Notes: generated by a model from the sequence alone, not told the origin. Positions 35,402 through 44,326 are shown, counted from the first letter of the stretch. The stretch is DNA of 64,000 bases from Pseudomaricurvus sp033283175 (GCA_033283175.1 JAWMQM010000002.1:868001-932000), one strand, 5' to 3'. A program made the numbers and translations.

Positions 35402-36334
35402 TTATGCAGCCAGATAGCGAACATGAAGCAGCTTCAACCGCCGCTCGCTGTCGTGATCCGGGAAATCCGGATGCTCAGGCAGGCGCCCCACGACCTCACA
35501 GTCAATACCCGCCTCAGCGATACAGTCGTGCAGGAAAGACTCCGGTAACTCCGGCGCGTTGAGCGACAGCAACAGATCCCCGCCCGCGGGCATCAACTCC
35601 GGTACCCGGCGCAGTAACTTGGGGTAATCCCGCTGCGCGACAAAACTGCCTTTCTGGAAGGATGGCGGATCCATCACCACCAGGTCGTAAGGCCCCTGAC
35701 GGCGAATGCGCCCCCAGGACTTGAGAATATTCTCCGACAGGAAACGTACAGCTCCCAGATCCTGGTCATTGAGGCGATGGTTATCCCGCCCCTGACTGAG
35801 CGCGGCGCTGCTCATATCCACATTCACCACACTGGCAGCCCCGGCCGCCATGGCCACCACCGACAAGCTGCAAGTGTAGGAGAACAGGTTCAGTACCCGC
35901 CTCCCCGCCGCCAGCCGCTCCAGCCAGCAGCGCCCCGGCTCCATATCGAGGAAATAGCCGGTATTCTGGCGCTCGCCTAACTGCAGGCCGAAGCGCAACT
36001 CTCTACGCCGTGCGTATAACACTTCCGGCACATCACCCCACAGGCACTCGCAACTGGAGTGGCCGGTAAAACGGCGCTGCACCAGCACCGCAGCCACCCG
36101 GGGGCCCCGGGCCTGCGCCAGTGCAACAATTTCCTGCAGCCACTGCTGCTCCTGTCCGGCAGTCTCTTCCGGTTTGAACAGAGTCACCCACAGCACCGGG
36201 TCAAACCAGTCCACCGCGATCTGTTCAAAACCGGGATAAGTACGGCCACGACCGTGAAACCAGCGACGGGAATCACTGCTGTCATCCTCAAGCTGATCCA
36301 ACTGCGGCCTAATCATGTCACTCAGTGCGCTCAT
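35402..36334 (-). CDS. SAM-dependent methyltransferase, RlmI/PF10672-like
   Basis: 310-aa class I methyltransferase resembling 23S rRNA m5C methyltransferases of the RlmI type but without an N-terminal PUA domain. Motif I is VLNLFSYTCSLSVVAMAAG, motif II VVNVDMSSAALSQG, and motif IV VVMDPPSFQKG. NTGYFLDMEPGR precedes motif I as in RlmI/RlmK. The ATG at 36334 overlaps the stop of the NAD-kinase-like gene as ATGA. Target RNA not certain. Confidence 0.85.
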   Translation of the reverse strand: MSALSDMIRPQLDQLEDDSSDSRRWFHGRGRTYPGFEQIAVDWFDPVLWVTLFKPEETAGQEQQWLQEIVALAQARGPRVAAVLVQRRFTGHSSCECLWGDVPEVLYARRRELRFGLQLGERQNTGYFLDMEPGRCWLERLAAGRRVLNLFSYTCSLSVVAMAAGAASVVNVDMSSAALSQGRDNHRLNDQDLGAVRFLSENILKSWGRIRRQGPYDLVVMDPPSFQKGSFVAQRDYPKLLRRVPELMPAGGDLLLSLNAPELPESFLHDCIAEAGIDCEVVGRLPEHPDFPDHDSERRLKLLHVRYLAA

Positions 36335-37461
36335 GATGATTCGCCCGCGGCCGGCAACCCCAGTGGATAGAGGGTGCGTTCGTGATAGCCGGTCACCACT
36401 TCGATAAAGCCGCTCCACTCCCGGTCCAGTTGCGCATCATTGGTATCCAGCAACAGAGGCCGACCAGCCAGCTCCCGCAATTTGCCTTTGGTGGCCAGTG
36501 CACGAATTCCCTCCTTGCCGATGTGTCGCAGTACCGCGGGAGACAGCTGCTGATTGCCGCGACCGATCAAGGCTCCCTGATTCGCAGTGATAGAAAGCAG
36601 AGCCTCCACCGGGCCCGAATGCTGCTGCACCAACTGCTCCAGCTGACTGGCGCTCACATCTGCAGCCACCACTGCACCAGCCAGAACCACATCCACACCC
36701 AGCAAGGTATTGGGCAGTCCCAGGGCATCCATCAAGACCTGGGTAGTGGTACCGGCACCGATCAGATAGAGAGTGCCATCGTCCATCTGTTCACACAGAT
36801 CGGCGACTATGTCATCAATCACCAGCTCTTCCACTTCCCTGCCGCCCTGTTTGGTCGACTGCACAAACTGACCGGGGGACGGCACCCACAGGGAGCCAAA
36901 GTAACGACTGTTAACCCGCCCCTGCTGCAACAGGGCTTCATCGATATCACGTACCTCCTGTGACTGGATATCCACCAGCTCCCCACGGATCATCGCTAAC
37001 ACCACTTCTGCGGCCGCCTCCGGTGACAAGGCAAATACGCCAGAATGCATTTTTACCCCGGCGGGTATGCCCAACACCGGCAGCTGCTCACCCACCACCG
37101 AGCAGATATCCCGGGCGGTACCATCGCCACCGGCAAACAGCAGCAGGTCCGCACCTGCGTGCTGGATGGCCTGCGCCAACTGCCGTGTGTCGGCCGCGCT
37201 GGTCTGCCCACGGGTAGTCATCAATATCTCCACCGGTAAACCCGACACCTGCGCCAGATCGCCACCCATCGGGCCCGCCGCCGACAACACTGTGCAGCCA
37301 CTGCCCGCGAGCAGGGCAAGACAACGCGTGGCCCGCAAGAAGGCGCGACTCGGCTCGTCGGAAGAAAGCAGTGCCGTCACCTGCGAGCGATCGTCGCTGC
37401 CCTTGAGGCCAGCCGGACCACCCAGCCCCGCCAATGGGTTGATGATCAGGCCCAGACGCAT
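36331..37461 (-). CDS. ATP-NAD kinase family protein (AcoX-like)
   Basis: About 376-aa protein of the NAD-kinase superfamily, subgroup of AcoX-like proteins. MRLGLIINPLAG is the usual family N-terminus and supports the ATG at 37461; a TTG at 37491 with AGAGAG upstream would add ten residues. The nucleotide-binding loop is LLLFAGGDGTARDI, followed by GIPAGVKMHSGVFAL. Coupled to the methyltransferase gene. A PA1571-like gene is divergent, an arrangement I recall from Pseudomonas. Whether it phosphorylates NAD is unproved, since genuine nadK is a different, shorter gene. Confidence 0.85.
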   Translation of the reverse strand: MRLGLIINPLAGLGGPAGLKGSDDRSQVTALLSSDEPSRAFLRATRCLALLAGSGCTVLSAAGPMGGDLAQVSGLPVEILMTTRGQTSAADTRQLAQAIQHAGADLLLFAGGDGTARDICSVVGEQLPVLGIPAGVKMHSGVFALSPEAAAEVVLAMIRGELVDIQSQEVRDIDEALLQQGRVNSRYFGSLWVPSPGQFVQSTKQGGREVEELVIDDIVADLCEQMDDGTLYLIGAGTTTQVLMDALGLPNTLLGVDVVLAGAVVAADVSASQLEQLVQQHSGPVEALLSITANQGALIGRGNQQLSPAVLRHIGKEGIRALATKGKLRELAGRPLLLDTNDAQLDREWSGFIEVVTGYHERTLYPLGLPAAGESS

Positions 37462-37491
37462 GGATGCCGGGGTTTTCACCTCAGTAGTCAA

Positions 37492-37905
37492 TGTGATTCT
37501 CTCTTTTAAACCCCTTCATGTGCCGCTCCGCGCGGCAGGAAGTTGTGTATGAAACGGGATGCGGTGACACTGAACGGCCACTGCATATAGCGACAGTAAA
37601 GCGCTGAGCGGAACAGGCGGATTGGCCTAAATGACCATTATGAAGCGTTTGACGCCACAATATGAAAAATTGGTCTGAATGTTTTGACGGGAAGCACATT
37701 TGGCGAATCGCGGCATCACTATACTGAACTCAGGAACGTGGACAAGCGCACACCTGACCACCGCCTCAGGTCACGGTCGGTCACATTTCTGTCACAGGCG
37801 CCACCTATAGTGCGCACTGTGTCAGGGACAGTCGAGCCACCGTCGCCATCAGATAGGTGCCAGTCGGCCCACGACGTGTCTGTAACCCATTGCACAGGTA
37901 TCGCC
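37492..37905. other. Intergenic region between the NAD-kinase-like gene and the PA1571-like gene
   Basis: About 410 bases. Several -10-like hexamers face right (TATACT at 37720, TATAGT at 37806), but none has a well-spaced -35 box. No structured RNA or repeat was recognised. Confidence 0.3.
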
Positions 37906-38121
37906 ATGAACGAGCGCAAAACCCGAGTTTATACACTGGCAGGTAAACAGTTCGGCAGTGGCCGCCCGCAGAATGAATCCCGGGACTTTCACGGTGCTGC
38001 CCTGCTGGATGAGCGCGGCCGCGAGATTCCCATGACCGCCAAAATGATCGACGACGCCCTGCAACAAGCGCAGGACTTTTTGTCACCCGAACTATTGCCG
38101 CAATCTCTGCGGGCCTGCTGA
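37906..38121 (+). CDS. Small PA1571-family-like protein
   Basis: 71-aa basic-to-acidic protein. The segment GAALLDERGREIPMTAKMIDDAL matches the layout of the small PA1571 family (I/L-D-x-x-G-R-E-I-P-M/I-T-x-x-M-I). The ATG at 37906 has AGGT 7 bases upstream. No function is known. Its partner divergent gene, an ATP-NAD kinase family gene, supports the assignment by neighbourhood. Confidence 0.7.
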   Translation: MNERKTRVYTLAGKQFGSGRPQNESRDFHGAALLDERGREIPMTAKMIDDALQQAQDFLSPELLPQSLRAC

Positions 38122-38152
38122 ATCCGTTTTCTCTCCTGGCACCTGGTAATAG

Positions 38153-39331
38153 TTACTCTTGCCGGGACATCCCCAAAGTCGCCAACAACTGGTTGAGCGA
38201 CTTTTTTTCTGTTGTGGATAACCCCTCCGGCAGTGCGCCAACCCGAAAACTGTCGAACTCACGACGCTTGGGGTAGTGTTTACGCAACTCGTCAAAGGCC
38301 GTTGCCCGCGCCACTTCGTCACTCGCCTGCAACAACGCCTGCCGACAACGCCGGTCATCCCCTGCCAGGTCATAAGTGGCCAGAATAGCTTCGTTAAGTC
38401 GCTCATCCACACTTGCACCAACCTCTCCCCCGGACCACAACAGTGGCTGATTGCTGCTGACATCCGCTGACAACAAGCTCCTGAGTTCGGCCACCGGCCC
38501 TGCGCCCAGATGTGCACACAAGGCAGCGGCGATCTGCACTGTGCCAGCGACCTTACCGTCGTAGCTGTAGCCGGCGATATGCGGCGTAGCCACTGCCACC
38601 TGCGCCATCAACTCCAGATCCAGCAGCGGTTCCGGCTCCCACACGTCCAGCGCAATAGTCAGGTCGCCCCGATTCGCCAACACCGCTTTCAGCGCCTGAT
38701 TATCGATCACCGCGCCGCGTCCGGCATTGATCAGCAGCGTGCCCTGTCCCAGCTGCTGTAACCTCGTCAGATCGAGAAGGTGCCAGCTGGGATACGGCTG
38801 CTCATTTACCAGTGGGGTATGGAGGCAGACAATGTCGCAACCCAGTACGCCTTCCAGGCTAGTCAGCTGCGGCACCTGCTCCGGCGTCAACCATGGATCG
38901 TAACAGTGAACCCGGACCCCGAGAGCCAGCAGCTTCTGGCGCAATCGGTTGCCGACATTGCCGCAGCCCACAATCCCTACGCTCATCTGCCGCCAGCCCG
39001 GGCGCAACCGGGCCATCACCGCCAGCGCGTATTGCACCACGGAATTGGCGTTACAGCCCGGCGCACTGGCAACAGTAATCCCCTGTTGCTGCAACCACGG
39101 GAGATCAAGGTGGTCGGTGCCGATGGTGCAGGTGCCGACAAATTTGACCCGAGAGCCATGCAGCAGAGCCTGGTTGACTGTGGTAACCGAGCGCACCAGC
39201 AGTACATCAGCGTCGGCAACCTGTGCGGCGCTCATGGTACGGCCCGGCAAGGTTGTTACCTGCCCCAGACGACCAAACACCTCGTCTACAAACGGGATAT
39301 TTTCGTCGGCAACGATTTGCAGGGAATTCAA
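38153..39331 (-). CDS. pdxB: Erythronate-4-phosphate dehydrogenase PdxB
   Basis: 392-aa D-isomer-specific 2-hydroxyacid dehydrogenase of the DXP-dependent pyridoxal phosphate pathway. The N-terminus IVADENIPFVDEVFGRLG is diagnostic. The NAD motif is VGIVGCGNVGNRLRQKL, with the catalytic region LLINAGRGAVIDNQAL and the His in ATPHIAGYSYDGK. The C-terminal PdxB dimerisation domain is present (LNEAILATYDLAGDD...FDELRKHYPKRREF). Last gene of a four-gene unit linked by 4-base overlaps. Confidence 0.96.
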   Translation of the reverse strand: MNSLQIVADENIPFVDEVFGRLGQVTTLPGRTMSAAQVADADVLLVRSVTTVNQALLHGSRVKFVGTCTIGTDHLDLPWLQQQGITVASAPGCNANSVVQYALAVMARLRPGWRQMSVGIVGCGNVGNRLRQKLLALGVRVHCYDPWLTPEQVPQLTSLEGVLGCDIVCLHTPLVNEQPYPSWHLLDLTRLQQLGQGTLLINAGRGAVIDNQALKAVLANRGDLTIALDVWEPEPLLDLELMAQVAVATPHIAGYSYDGKVAGTVQIAAALCAHLGAGPVAELRSLLSADVSSNQPLLWSGGEVGASVDERLNEAILATYDLAGDDRRCRQALLQASDEVARATAFDELRKHYPKRREFDSFRVGALPEGLSTTEKKSLNQLLATLGMSRQE

Positions 39332-40260
39332 GCGTACTCCTCCAGTAGTTGGCAGCGTCGCTGCCAGGAGGCCGGCAGCCCCATACGTTCACAGAAGTCA
39401 GCAAACGCCGGCACATCCGGCGACCCAATACGCAACTGTTGTTCGGAAATCGGCAGCTCCGCATCGGTGACAATTTGCGCCAGCACCCGGGAGACAGCCA
39501 GCTGCTCAAGATGCTCACCCAGAACCTGTGACAAGCGTCGCGCACCGCGCAGCGCCAAACCGCCAATCTCATCACGACGCTGCACAATAGAGGTCAGCTC
39601 CCCGCCCCATTGCAGAAGGGCCCGCGCGGTTTTGGCGCCAATACCCGGCACACCAGGAATATCATCTACCGCATCGCCCACCAGCGCCAGGTAGTCCGGC
39701 AACTGCTCCGGCCAGACACCGAATTTGGCAAAAATCGCCTCCCGGCAATGGCGCTGCTGCTGCGCCGGCTTGACGTAATCCCACAGGTAATCCTGCGGCC
39801 GTCCCAGCAGCTGCCCCAGATCCTTATCACGGGTCAGCAGCGCCACCGGCAGTTGTGGCTGCAGCCGGTGCAGCAGGGTCATGGCGCTGCCCAACAGGTC
39901 GTCCGCTTCATAGGTGTGGCTGGCCAGGCAAGTTAAGCCCAACAGGCCCGTCACCTCCTGACAGGCGTGCAACTGAAATTCCAGCAACTCATCCGGCAGT
40001 ACACGGCTGCTTTTATAGTCGGGATATATCTGGTTGCGGAAACAGCTGCCCAGGCTTTCATCAAAGCAGGCCACGCCCCAAACGGGTTTCTCGTGCTGCA
40101 ACAACCCCAACAGGAATTGGGTATAACCATACACTGCCGCGGTGGGATTGCCCTCGCGACTGAACCAGTTATCCGGCAGGGAAAAGTAGTAACGAAAAAT
40201 ATAGATGGAGGCGTCGATCAGGCAGGCCGGGGGCGACTCCGCCGCTGGCGCAGAAATCAC
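39328..40260 (-). CDS. 5'-3' exonuclease / flap endonuclease-like (H3TH)
   Basis: 310-aa protein like the 5'-nuclease domain of DNA polymerase I and ExoIX. Acidic metal ligands are seen in CLIDASIYIFRYYF, GVACFDESLG, HTYEADDLLGSAM and LLTRDKDLGQLL. The helix-3-turn-helix is VGDAVDDIPGVPGIGAKTARALL. The first Asp region LIDASIYIF has an intact Asp, so the enzyme is probably active, unlike Xni of E. coli, which lacks some ligands. Its frame overlaps pdxB and epmC by 4 bases each. Confidence 0.88.
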   Translation of the reverse strand: MISAPAAESPPACLIDASIYIFRYYFSLPDNWFSREGNPTAAVYGYTQFLLGLLQHEKPVWGVACFDESLGSCFRNQIYPDYKSSRVLPDELLEFQLHACQEVTGLLGLTCLASHTYEADDLLGSAMTLLHRLQPQLPVALLTRDKDLGQLLGRPQDYLWDYVKPAQQQRHCREAIFAKFGVWPEQLPDYLALVGDAVDDIPGVPGIGAKTARALLQWGGELTSIVQRRDEIGGLALRGARRLSQVLGEHLEQLAVSRVLAQIVTDAELPISEQQLRIGSPDVPAFADFCERMGLPASWQRRCQLLEEYA

Positions 40261-40817
40261 AGCGCCTGCCTCAGGTAGAGCTCTTCGGCAAAGGGGTTTT
40301 CCACGCCTGAGCGCAACGCCAGTGCCAGGGCAAATCGCGCAGCCCTGGGCGGCAAGCCTTCACGGCAGAAGCGCCGTGTCTGCCCGAACACTGCATCCTT
40401 GAAACTGTCGCTGGGGCCCAGTCCCATGGTGAGATTGTCGGCACTGACCCGGAATTGGCGTCCGGCGGCGACATTAAAGATCCACTCCATTGCCTGAGGA
40501 CGCACCTCGACGGTCTCGAACAGCTGCTGCTGCTCCTCTGTGCGACCGTCGGGTGCATACCAGTAACCATAGTCCTCAAGCTGGCGTCTTGCCTCCCCTG
40601 CCACACACCAATGCGCCACTTCGTGCAAGGCGCTGGCGGCGTAATCCAGGGTGTAATAGATGCAATGAGGCTCGTTAGTCCCGGCAGGTCGGTAGAGCGG
40701 CTCTGCCGCCCCACCCTGCAAACAGGTATTTTCCGCTTCACGGAAACAGCCGTGAAAAGCCTCCTCGATTGCCATCCGATCGAGTGTCCGCAGGCCGCAG
40801 GCTATGTCGGACATCAT
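40257..40817 (-). CDS. epmC: Elongation factor P hydroxylase EpmC
   Basis: 186-aa protein of the YfcM/EpmC family, which hydroxylates the beta-lysyl-lysine of EF-P. The metal-binding HEVAHWCVAG motif (H-E-x-x-H) is clear near residue 64, followed by LEDYGYWYAPDGRT and EVRPQAMEWIF. epmA and epmB are not in this window. Overlaps both neighbours by 4 bases. Confidence 0.93.
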   Translation of the reverse strand: MMSDIACGLRTLDRMAIEEAFHGCFREAENTCLQGGAAEPLYRPAGTNEPHCIYYTLDYAASALHEVAHWCVAGEARRQLEDYGYWYAPDGRTEEQQQLFETVEVRPQAMEWIFNVAAGRQFRVSADNLTMGLGPSDSFKDAVFGQTRRFCREGLPPRAARFALALALRSGVENPFAEELYLRQAL

Positions 40818-41311
40818 GAGTTGCGCCCGATACAGGCCGGCATGGGAACGGGATCCTGCTGGTCACAGCACTCCACCGCAGTCAGGAAGCGACAATACTC
40901 TTCCGTCAGGAACTCGCTGCCAGCCAGCAGGTGTTGCAGGTACCAGGTCTCCGGCATCAGGCCATTGCGGAGCATGGCCGGGTTGGCCACGTAGACCCAG
41001 GCCGGGATCTCACCCTCCGCGGTATGAACATGGTAGATCTCGCGGCTGTAACGACGGGGCGCACCCTCGAAGGGATCCATTTTGCGGATCTCCTCCAGCG
41101 AGGCCAGTTCATAGAGCACCCCCTCCACCACACGACCCGGGGCGTAGACCACATTGGCGTAGGCGCGATGGGGAGCATCAGAGGCCTGTTTGTTGAAAGC
41201 AAGGGCCAGCCCCGGCAGACGACCAGCCAGGGCCCGGCGGTATTCGAGGCCACGGGCAACCATGCGCGCCTGATTCATATTTGAGCCGTAGGCGAAGTAA
41301 TACAGCGACAA
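40814..41311 (-). CDS. Gamma-glutamylcyclotransferase-like protein (GGCT fold)
   Basis: 165-aa protein. The substrate-loop motif YYFAYGSNMNQARM at residue 4 is the YGSN hallmark, and the catalytic Glu is in KMDPFEGAPRRYSRE. It probably releases 5-oxoproline from a gamma-glutamyl amine or is a related repair enzyme. First gene of the overlapping unit with epmC, the exonuclease and pdxB, so transcription likely starts in the 180-base gap to its right. Confidence 0.88.
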   Translation of the reverse strand: MSLYYFAYGSNMNQARMVARGLEYRRALAGRLPGLALAFNKQASDAPHRAYANVVYAPGRVVEGVLYELASLEEIRKMDPFEGAPRRYSREIYHVHTAEGEIPAWVYVANPAMLRNGLMPETWYLQHLLAGSEFLTEEYCRFLTAVECCDQQDPVPMPACIGRNS

Positions 41312-41494
41312 TCTAATACCTCGGGTCTAACTAAATAGTGTGGTTATAAACTTTTTTACAACCAAGTATTGTGCTTTTGGCAATCTGCATATACCGTAGA
41401 GTTGAACGGTGTATTTCTATATGCATCCGCCCTCGAATGACGCGGTTCTCACACTGTGGCCGGCGTCGAAGGGGCCTCTCTCGGAGGTGGTATT

Positions 41495-42193
41495 ATGAAG
41501 ACCTCAACCCCCGGCCACAACATGGATAACGTGGTCGATTTCTTCACCGGGCGACCGCTCTCGGAGGCCCACAACTCCCGCATCATCAGACTCTCCCCAG
41601 AGCTGGATGGTCTGGAAATGCTCTACTCCAACGAAGCCAGCCCGGACTCCCTGTTCAGCCTTAAAATCCTCTGCTGGGCACTGCGTGCCAATGGCGAGGT
41701 GGTCGGCATGGTTCCCTGGCTGAACAGCATTATGCCTGCCACGGAGATCCAGGATCCGCTGAACGGCAAGTGGGAGGGCTACTTCGATCCGGGTATTGAC
41801 GAGATCTTCTACGAGGCTCCGATTCACAAGATTGTCGAGCTGGAAACAGCCGCGGAGTATTACGACTACACCTGCGACAACGACAATGACGTGATCCAGG
41901 AGATTCCCGACACCATCGGCACTCACGCGGTCCTTTCGGACAATGGCTTCCACAGCATCACGCTGACCGAAGTGGTGAGCTGGCGCCTGCATCATGACGG
42001 CACTCTCTGCGGCATGCTGGCGGATCCGGCCAAGATCAAGTGCACCCCCATCCTGCCAGGTGACGACTGTCTCTATCCGGCGCAGAGTCGCAGCGAATTC
42101 CGCTACTTCTTCCAGCACCAGATCGCCAACAAGATCAAATCGGAAGACCCGGAAGCGCTGGCAGCCATCTCAGCCCTGGTGGAAGATGTCTGA
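41495..42193 (+). CDS. Conserved-looking protein of unknown function
   Basis: 232-aa soluble acidic protein that I do not recognise. Features: DVVDFFTGRPL-like start (NVVDFFTGRPLSEAHNS), a run LCWALRANGEVVGMVPWL repeated in weaker form later (VVSWRLHHDGTLCGMLAD), which suggests two similar halves with a W-x-L-x-x-x-G-x-x-x-G-M pattern, and the acidic tail. GGAGGTGG before the ATG at 41495 and a terminator after the gene indicate a separate expressed transcription unit. Confidence 0.75.
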   Translation: MKTSTPGHNMDNVVDFFTGRPLSEAHNSRIIRLSPELDGLEMLYSNEASPDSLFSLKILCWALRANGEVVGMVPWLNSIMPATEIQDPLNGKWEGYFDPGIDEIFYEAPIHKIVELETAAEYYDYTCDNDNDVIQEIPDTIGTHAVLSDNGFHSITLTEVVSWRLHHDGTLCGMLADPAKIKCTPILPGDDCLYPAQSRSEFRYFFQHQIANKIKSEDPEALAAISALVEDV

Positions 42194-42227
42194 GCCGGCA
42201 AGACAGCTTATTGCATAACCCTGAATC

Positions 42228-42257
42228 AAAAAGGCCCGCTGAAATGCGGGCCTTTTT
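42228..42257. terminator. Bidirectional rho-independent terminator
   Basis: AAAAAGGCCCGC / GCGGGCCTTTTT with a 6-base loop (TGAAAT) between the unknown gene at 41495 and convergent tusA. The stem sequence is identical to that of the terminator at 14569-14599. Confidence 0.92.
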
Positions 42258-42300
42258 GTTTTGGATGTCACTCTGTCCGGTCCCTGTCGGCCCATATCAC

Positions 42301-42534
42301 TCAGGCCCGACGAATCCAGTAGTACCACTCCTCCTCCCGCTGCTCGCAATGCAGCAGTTCATGCCCCAGGAACTGACAGAACTTGGGGATATCCCGTTCG
42401 GTTGACGGGTCTGTCGCCACTACCTCAATTACATCGCCCGACTGCGCGTCACGCACGGCGTTGTGCAACATCATCACCGGTTCAGGACACAACAGGCCAC
42501 GGGTATCCAGGGTGTGATCTGCGTTTTGGCTCAT
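42301..42534 (-). CDS. tusA: Sulfur carrier protein TusA
   Basis: 77-aa sulfurtransferase. LDTRGLLCPEPVMMLHNAV contains the active Cys in the family motif C-P-x-P. TDPSTERDIPKFCQFLGHELL is the typical second half. It passes sulfur from IscS to TusBCD for s2U34 of tRNA and to other acceptors. mnmC, acting on the same tRNA position, is 4.6 kb away. The start is 4 bases from the divergent gene. Confidence 0.95.
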   Translation of the reverse strand: MSQNADHTLDTRGLLCPEPVMMLHNAVRDAQSGDVIEVVATDPSTERDIPKFCQFLGHELLHCEQREEEWYYWIRRA

Positions 42535-42538
42535 TGTG

Positions 42539-43048
42539 ATGCAATCCTCTCATTTGATCCTGCAACGCTGGCAGGCACTGCTACACTTACTTTGGCTGGA
42601 TGAAAAATCCCTTGTTTTACGCATTAAGGGCAGGTATTACATGCTTCCACTGCACAACTGTGACTCCCAACGTGCCGATATTTTCAGCCGCGCGGCACTC
42701 GAAACCAGCTTTACCCTTCTGCGCCGGCAACACCCGCGCCTGGCACTGGCCGTACAGAACCAACTGCAAAATCCCCATTGGCCCGGCACTGTCACCGCTA
42801 CTGGTGCACCTCCCGGCCAACGCCACCACAGCGACCGCTTTTTTGTCCGTCTCGACGCCCAGGTGGTAGGCCAGATTGTTGCTGCGCTCACCGAGGTGGG
42901 AACCCATTATCTCAGCCACAAACGGCGCAGTGGCAGCGAGAGCGCCATGTTACGCGACCTGATGCGCAGCTGGATCCGTCTCGGGGAATGGATGATACAT
43001 CAGGCAGAGACCGACTACCTCCCCGGCAGCCGATCACTCAATGAGTAA
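42539..43048 (+). CDS. Small protein of unknown function, divergent from tusA
   Basis: 169-aa basic protein, not recognised. The N-terminal part is hydrophobic and beta-prone (LVLRIKGRYYMLPLHNCD), then helices (AALETSFTLLRRQHPRLALAV) and a C-terminal helix (MLRDLMRSWIRLGEWMIHQAE). The first ATG lies only 4 bases from the tusA start and has no ribosome site. An ATG at 42641 with AAGGGCAGG just before it would give a 135-aa protein and may be the true start. Confidence 0.6.
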   Translation: MQSSHLILQRWQALLHLLWLDEKSLVLRIKGRYYMLPLHNCDSQRADIFSRAALETSFTLLRRQHPRLALAVQNQLQNPHWPGTVTATGAPPGQRHHSDRFFVRLDAQVVGQIVAALTEVGTHYLSHKRRSGSESAMLRDLMRSWIRLGEWMIHQAETDYLPGSRSLNE

Positions 43049-43141
43049 GGCCTGCCGCAGAAGTCTGGCCCCGGGGCTAGGCGTCACGGACACCAACCAG
43101 TAAACTGCGCCTGCAGCGACCACAGGACATAAGGCCAGCGC

Positions 43142-43423
43142 ATGATTACCGTATTGATTGAACGCACCCTCGCTCCGGACATGGAGAGCACCTACGAAGC
43201 CAGCGCCAAACGCACCTTGCACCTGGCCTACCAGGCCGAAGGGTTTGTGAATGGCGAAACCTATTCCGACTTGCACAACGCCAACAAGCGCTACGTCTTT
43301 TCCAGATGGCGCTCGGCCCGGGACTGGTACAACTGGTACAACTCTGATGCGCGCCGCAGCATGATGAACGAGCTCATGCCTATGCTGAATGAGCCGGAAA
43401 AGATTTCCCTGCTGGAGAACTGA
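43142..43423 (+). CDS. Antibiotic-biosynthesis-monooxygenase-like (ABM fold) protein
   Basis: 93-aa dimeric alpha/beta-barrel protein. TVLIERTLAPDMESTYE opens like other ABM/heme-oxygenase-like small proteins, and RYVFSRWRSARDWYNWYNSD is the usual central strand-helix. Such proteins bind small aromatic or heme-like ligands, and some are only structural. No partner gene suggests a pathway. Confidence 0.75.
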   Translation: MITVLIERTLAPDMESTYEASAKRTLHLAYQAEGFVNGETYSDLHNANKRYVFSRWRSARDWYNWYNSDARRSMMNELMPMLNEPEKISLLEN

Positions 43424-43434
43424 TCAGCCTCCCT

Positions 43435-44067
43435 TCAGCAACGGGCGCCCATAAACTCCGCAATTTTCCCGGCAGCCGTGGCCAGATGCTGGTCGTGGCT
43501 AAAGCCGGACTTCACCCGCGGTTTCAGATCGTGGTTGCCATCCTCCAGCCAGACCATCTCCACGGCGTCACTCAGTTGATAGCCTCCCACCTCTTCCCGG
43601 CTGCCCATTGGATCACGACTGCCCTGCAGCATCAGCACCGGGGTCTGCAGTGACTGCAGGTGCTCCGTGCGCAGCTTCTCCGGTTTACCCGGTGGATGAA
43701 AGGGGTAGCCGAGGCAAATAACCCCGGCCACAGGACTCCCCTCGCCTTCCAGCTCCGCGGCCAGCAGGGTTGCCATGCGCCCGCCCATGGATTTGCCGCC
43801 AATGACCAGCGGACCAGCACCGGCATTATCCGCCAGCACCTGCCGCCAGGTATCCAGCAGCACCGGCTGGCGATCCGGCGGGCGCTTCTTGCCGGTCTGG
43901 CGTCGCTCCGCCATGTAGGGGAATTCAAAACGCACCACCCCCACACCGAGCGCCGCAATCCGTTCCGCCATCTGCTGCATAAAGTCACTCTCCATACCGG
44001 CGCCTGCGCCGTGCGCCAGTAACAGCCTCGGCGTTGACGGGCCATTGCGGAGGTACTCAATAGTCAT
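43435..44067 (-). CDS. Alpha/beta hydrolase of the KANL3/TEX30-like family
   Basis: 210-aa hydrolase. LLLAHGAGAGMESDF is the oxyanion region, the nucleophile elbow is GGKSMGGRMAT with Ser, and the C-terminal acid and His lie in LMLQGSRDPMG and LEDGNHDLKPR. The ATG at 44067 overlaps the end of the YheU gene by 11 bases. Natural substrate unknown. Confidence 0.88.
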   Translation of the reverse strand: MTIEYLRNGPSTPRLLLAHGAGAGMESDFMQQMAERIAALGVGVVRFEFPYMAERRQTGKKRPPDRQPVLLDTWRQVLADNAGAGPLVIGGKSMGGRMATLLAAELEGEGSPVAGVICLGYPFHPPGKPEKLRTEHLQSLQTPVLMLQGSRDPMGSREEVGGYQLSDAVEMVWLEDGNHDLKPRVKSGFSHDQHLATAAGKIAEFMGARC

Positions 44068-44326
44068 CGTAGTCACCCCGCTCCGCCGCCGACTGCATCT
44101 GCCGTTCAAACTCCCGGGCCGCCTGGCGGGTCAGCAGCGAGCAGGTCTCCAGCACCGCATCAAAGACGATGACCACTTCGCCCGCCCGGATCTGGCGTTC
44201 CACCTGCAGCACCTTCTCTTCCAGCTCTACTTCGCTCTCGCCATAGTCGGTGCCCTCGCGAGTGATGAACTCTTCCATCAATCCCCGCAGGGCCTCCGGG
44301 GATAGTCTTTGCCAGGGTATTTCCAC
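44057..44326 (-). CDS. yheU: YheU family protein
   Basis: 89-aa protein. MEIPWQRLSPEALRGLMEEFITREGTDYG is the family signature, and the rest is an amphipathic helix pair. Widespread in gammaproteobacteria; function unknown. Coupled to the hydrolase gene, an arrangement also seen in E. coli, where yheU follows the hydrolase yheT of another family. Confidence 0.88.
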   Translation of the reverse strand: MEIPWQRLSPEALRGLMEEFITREGTDYGESEVELEEKVLQVERQIRAGEVVIVFDAVLETCSLLTRQAAREFERQMQSAAERGDYDDY

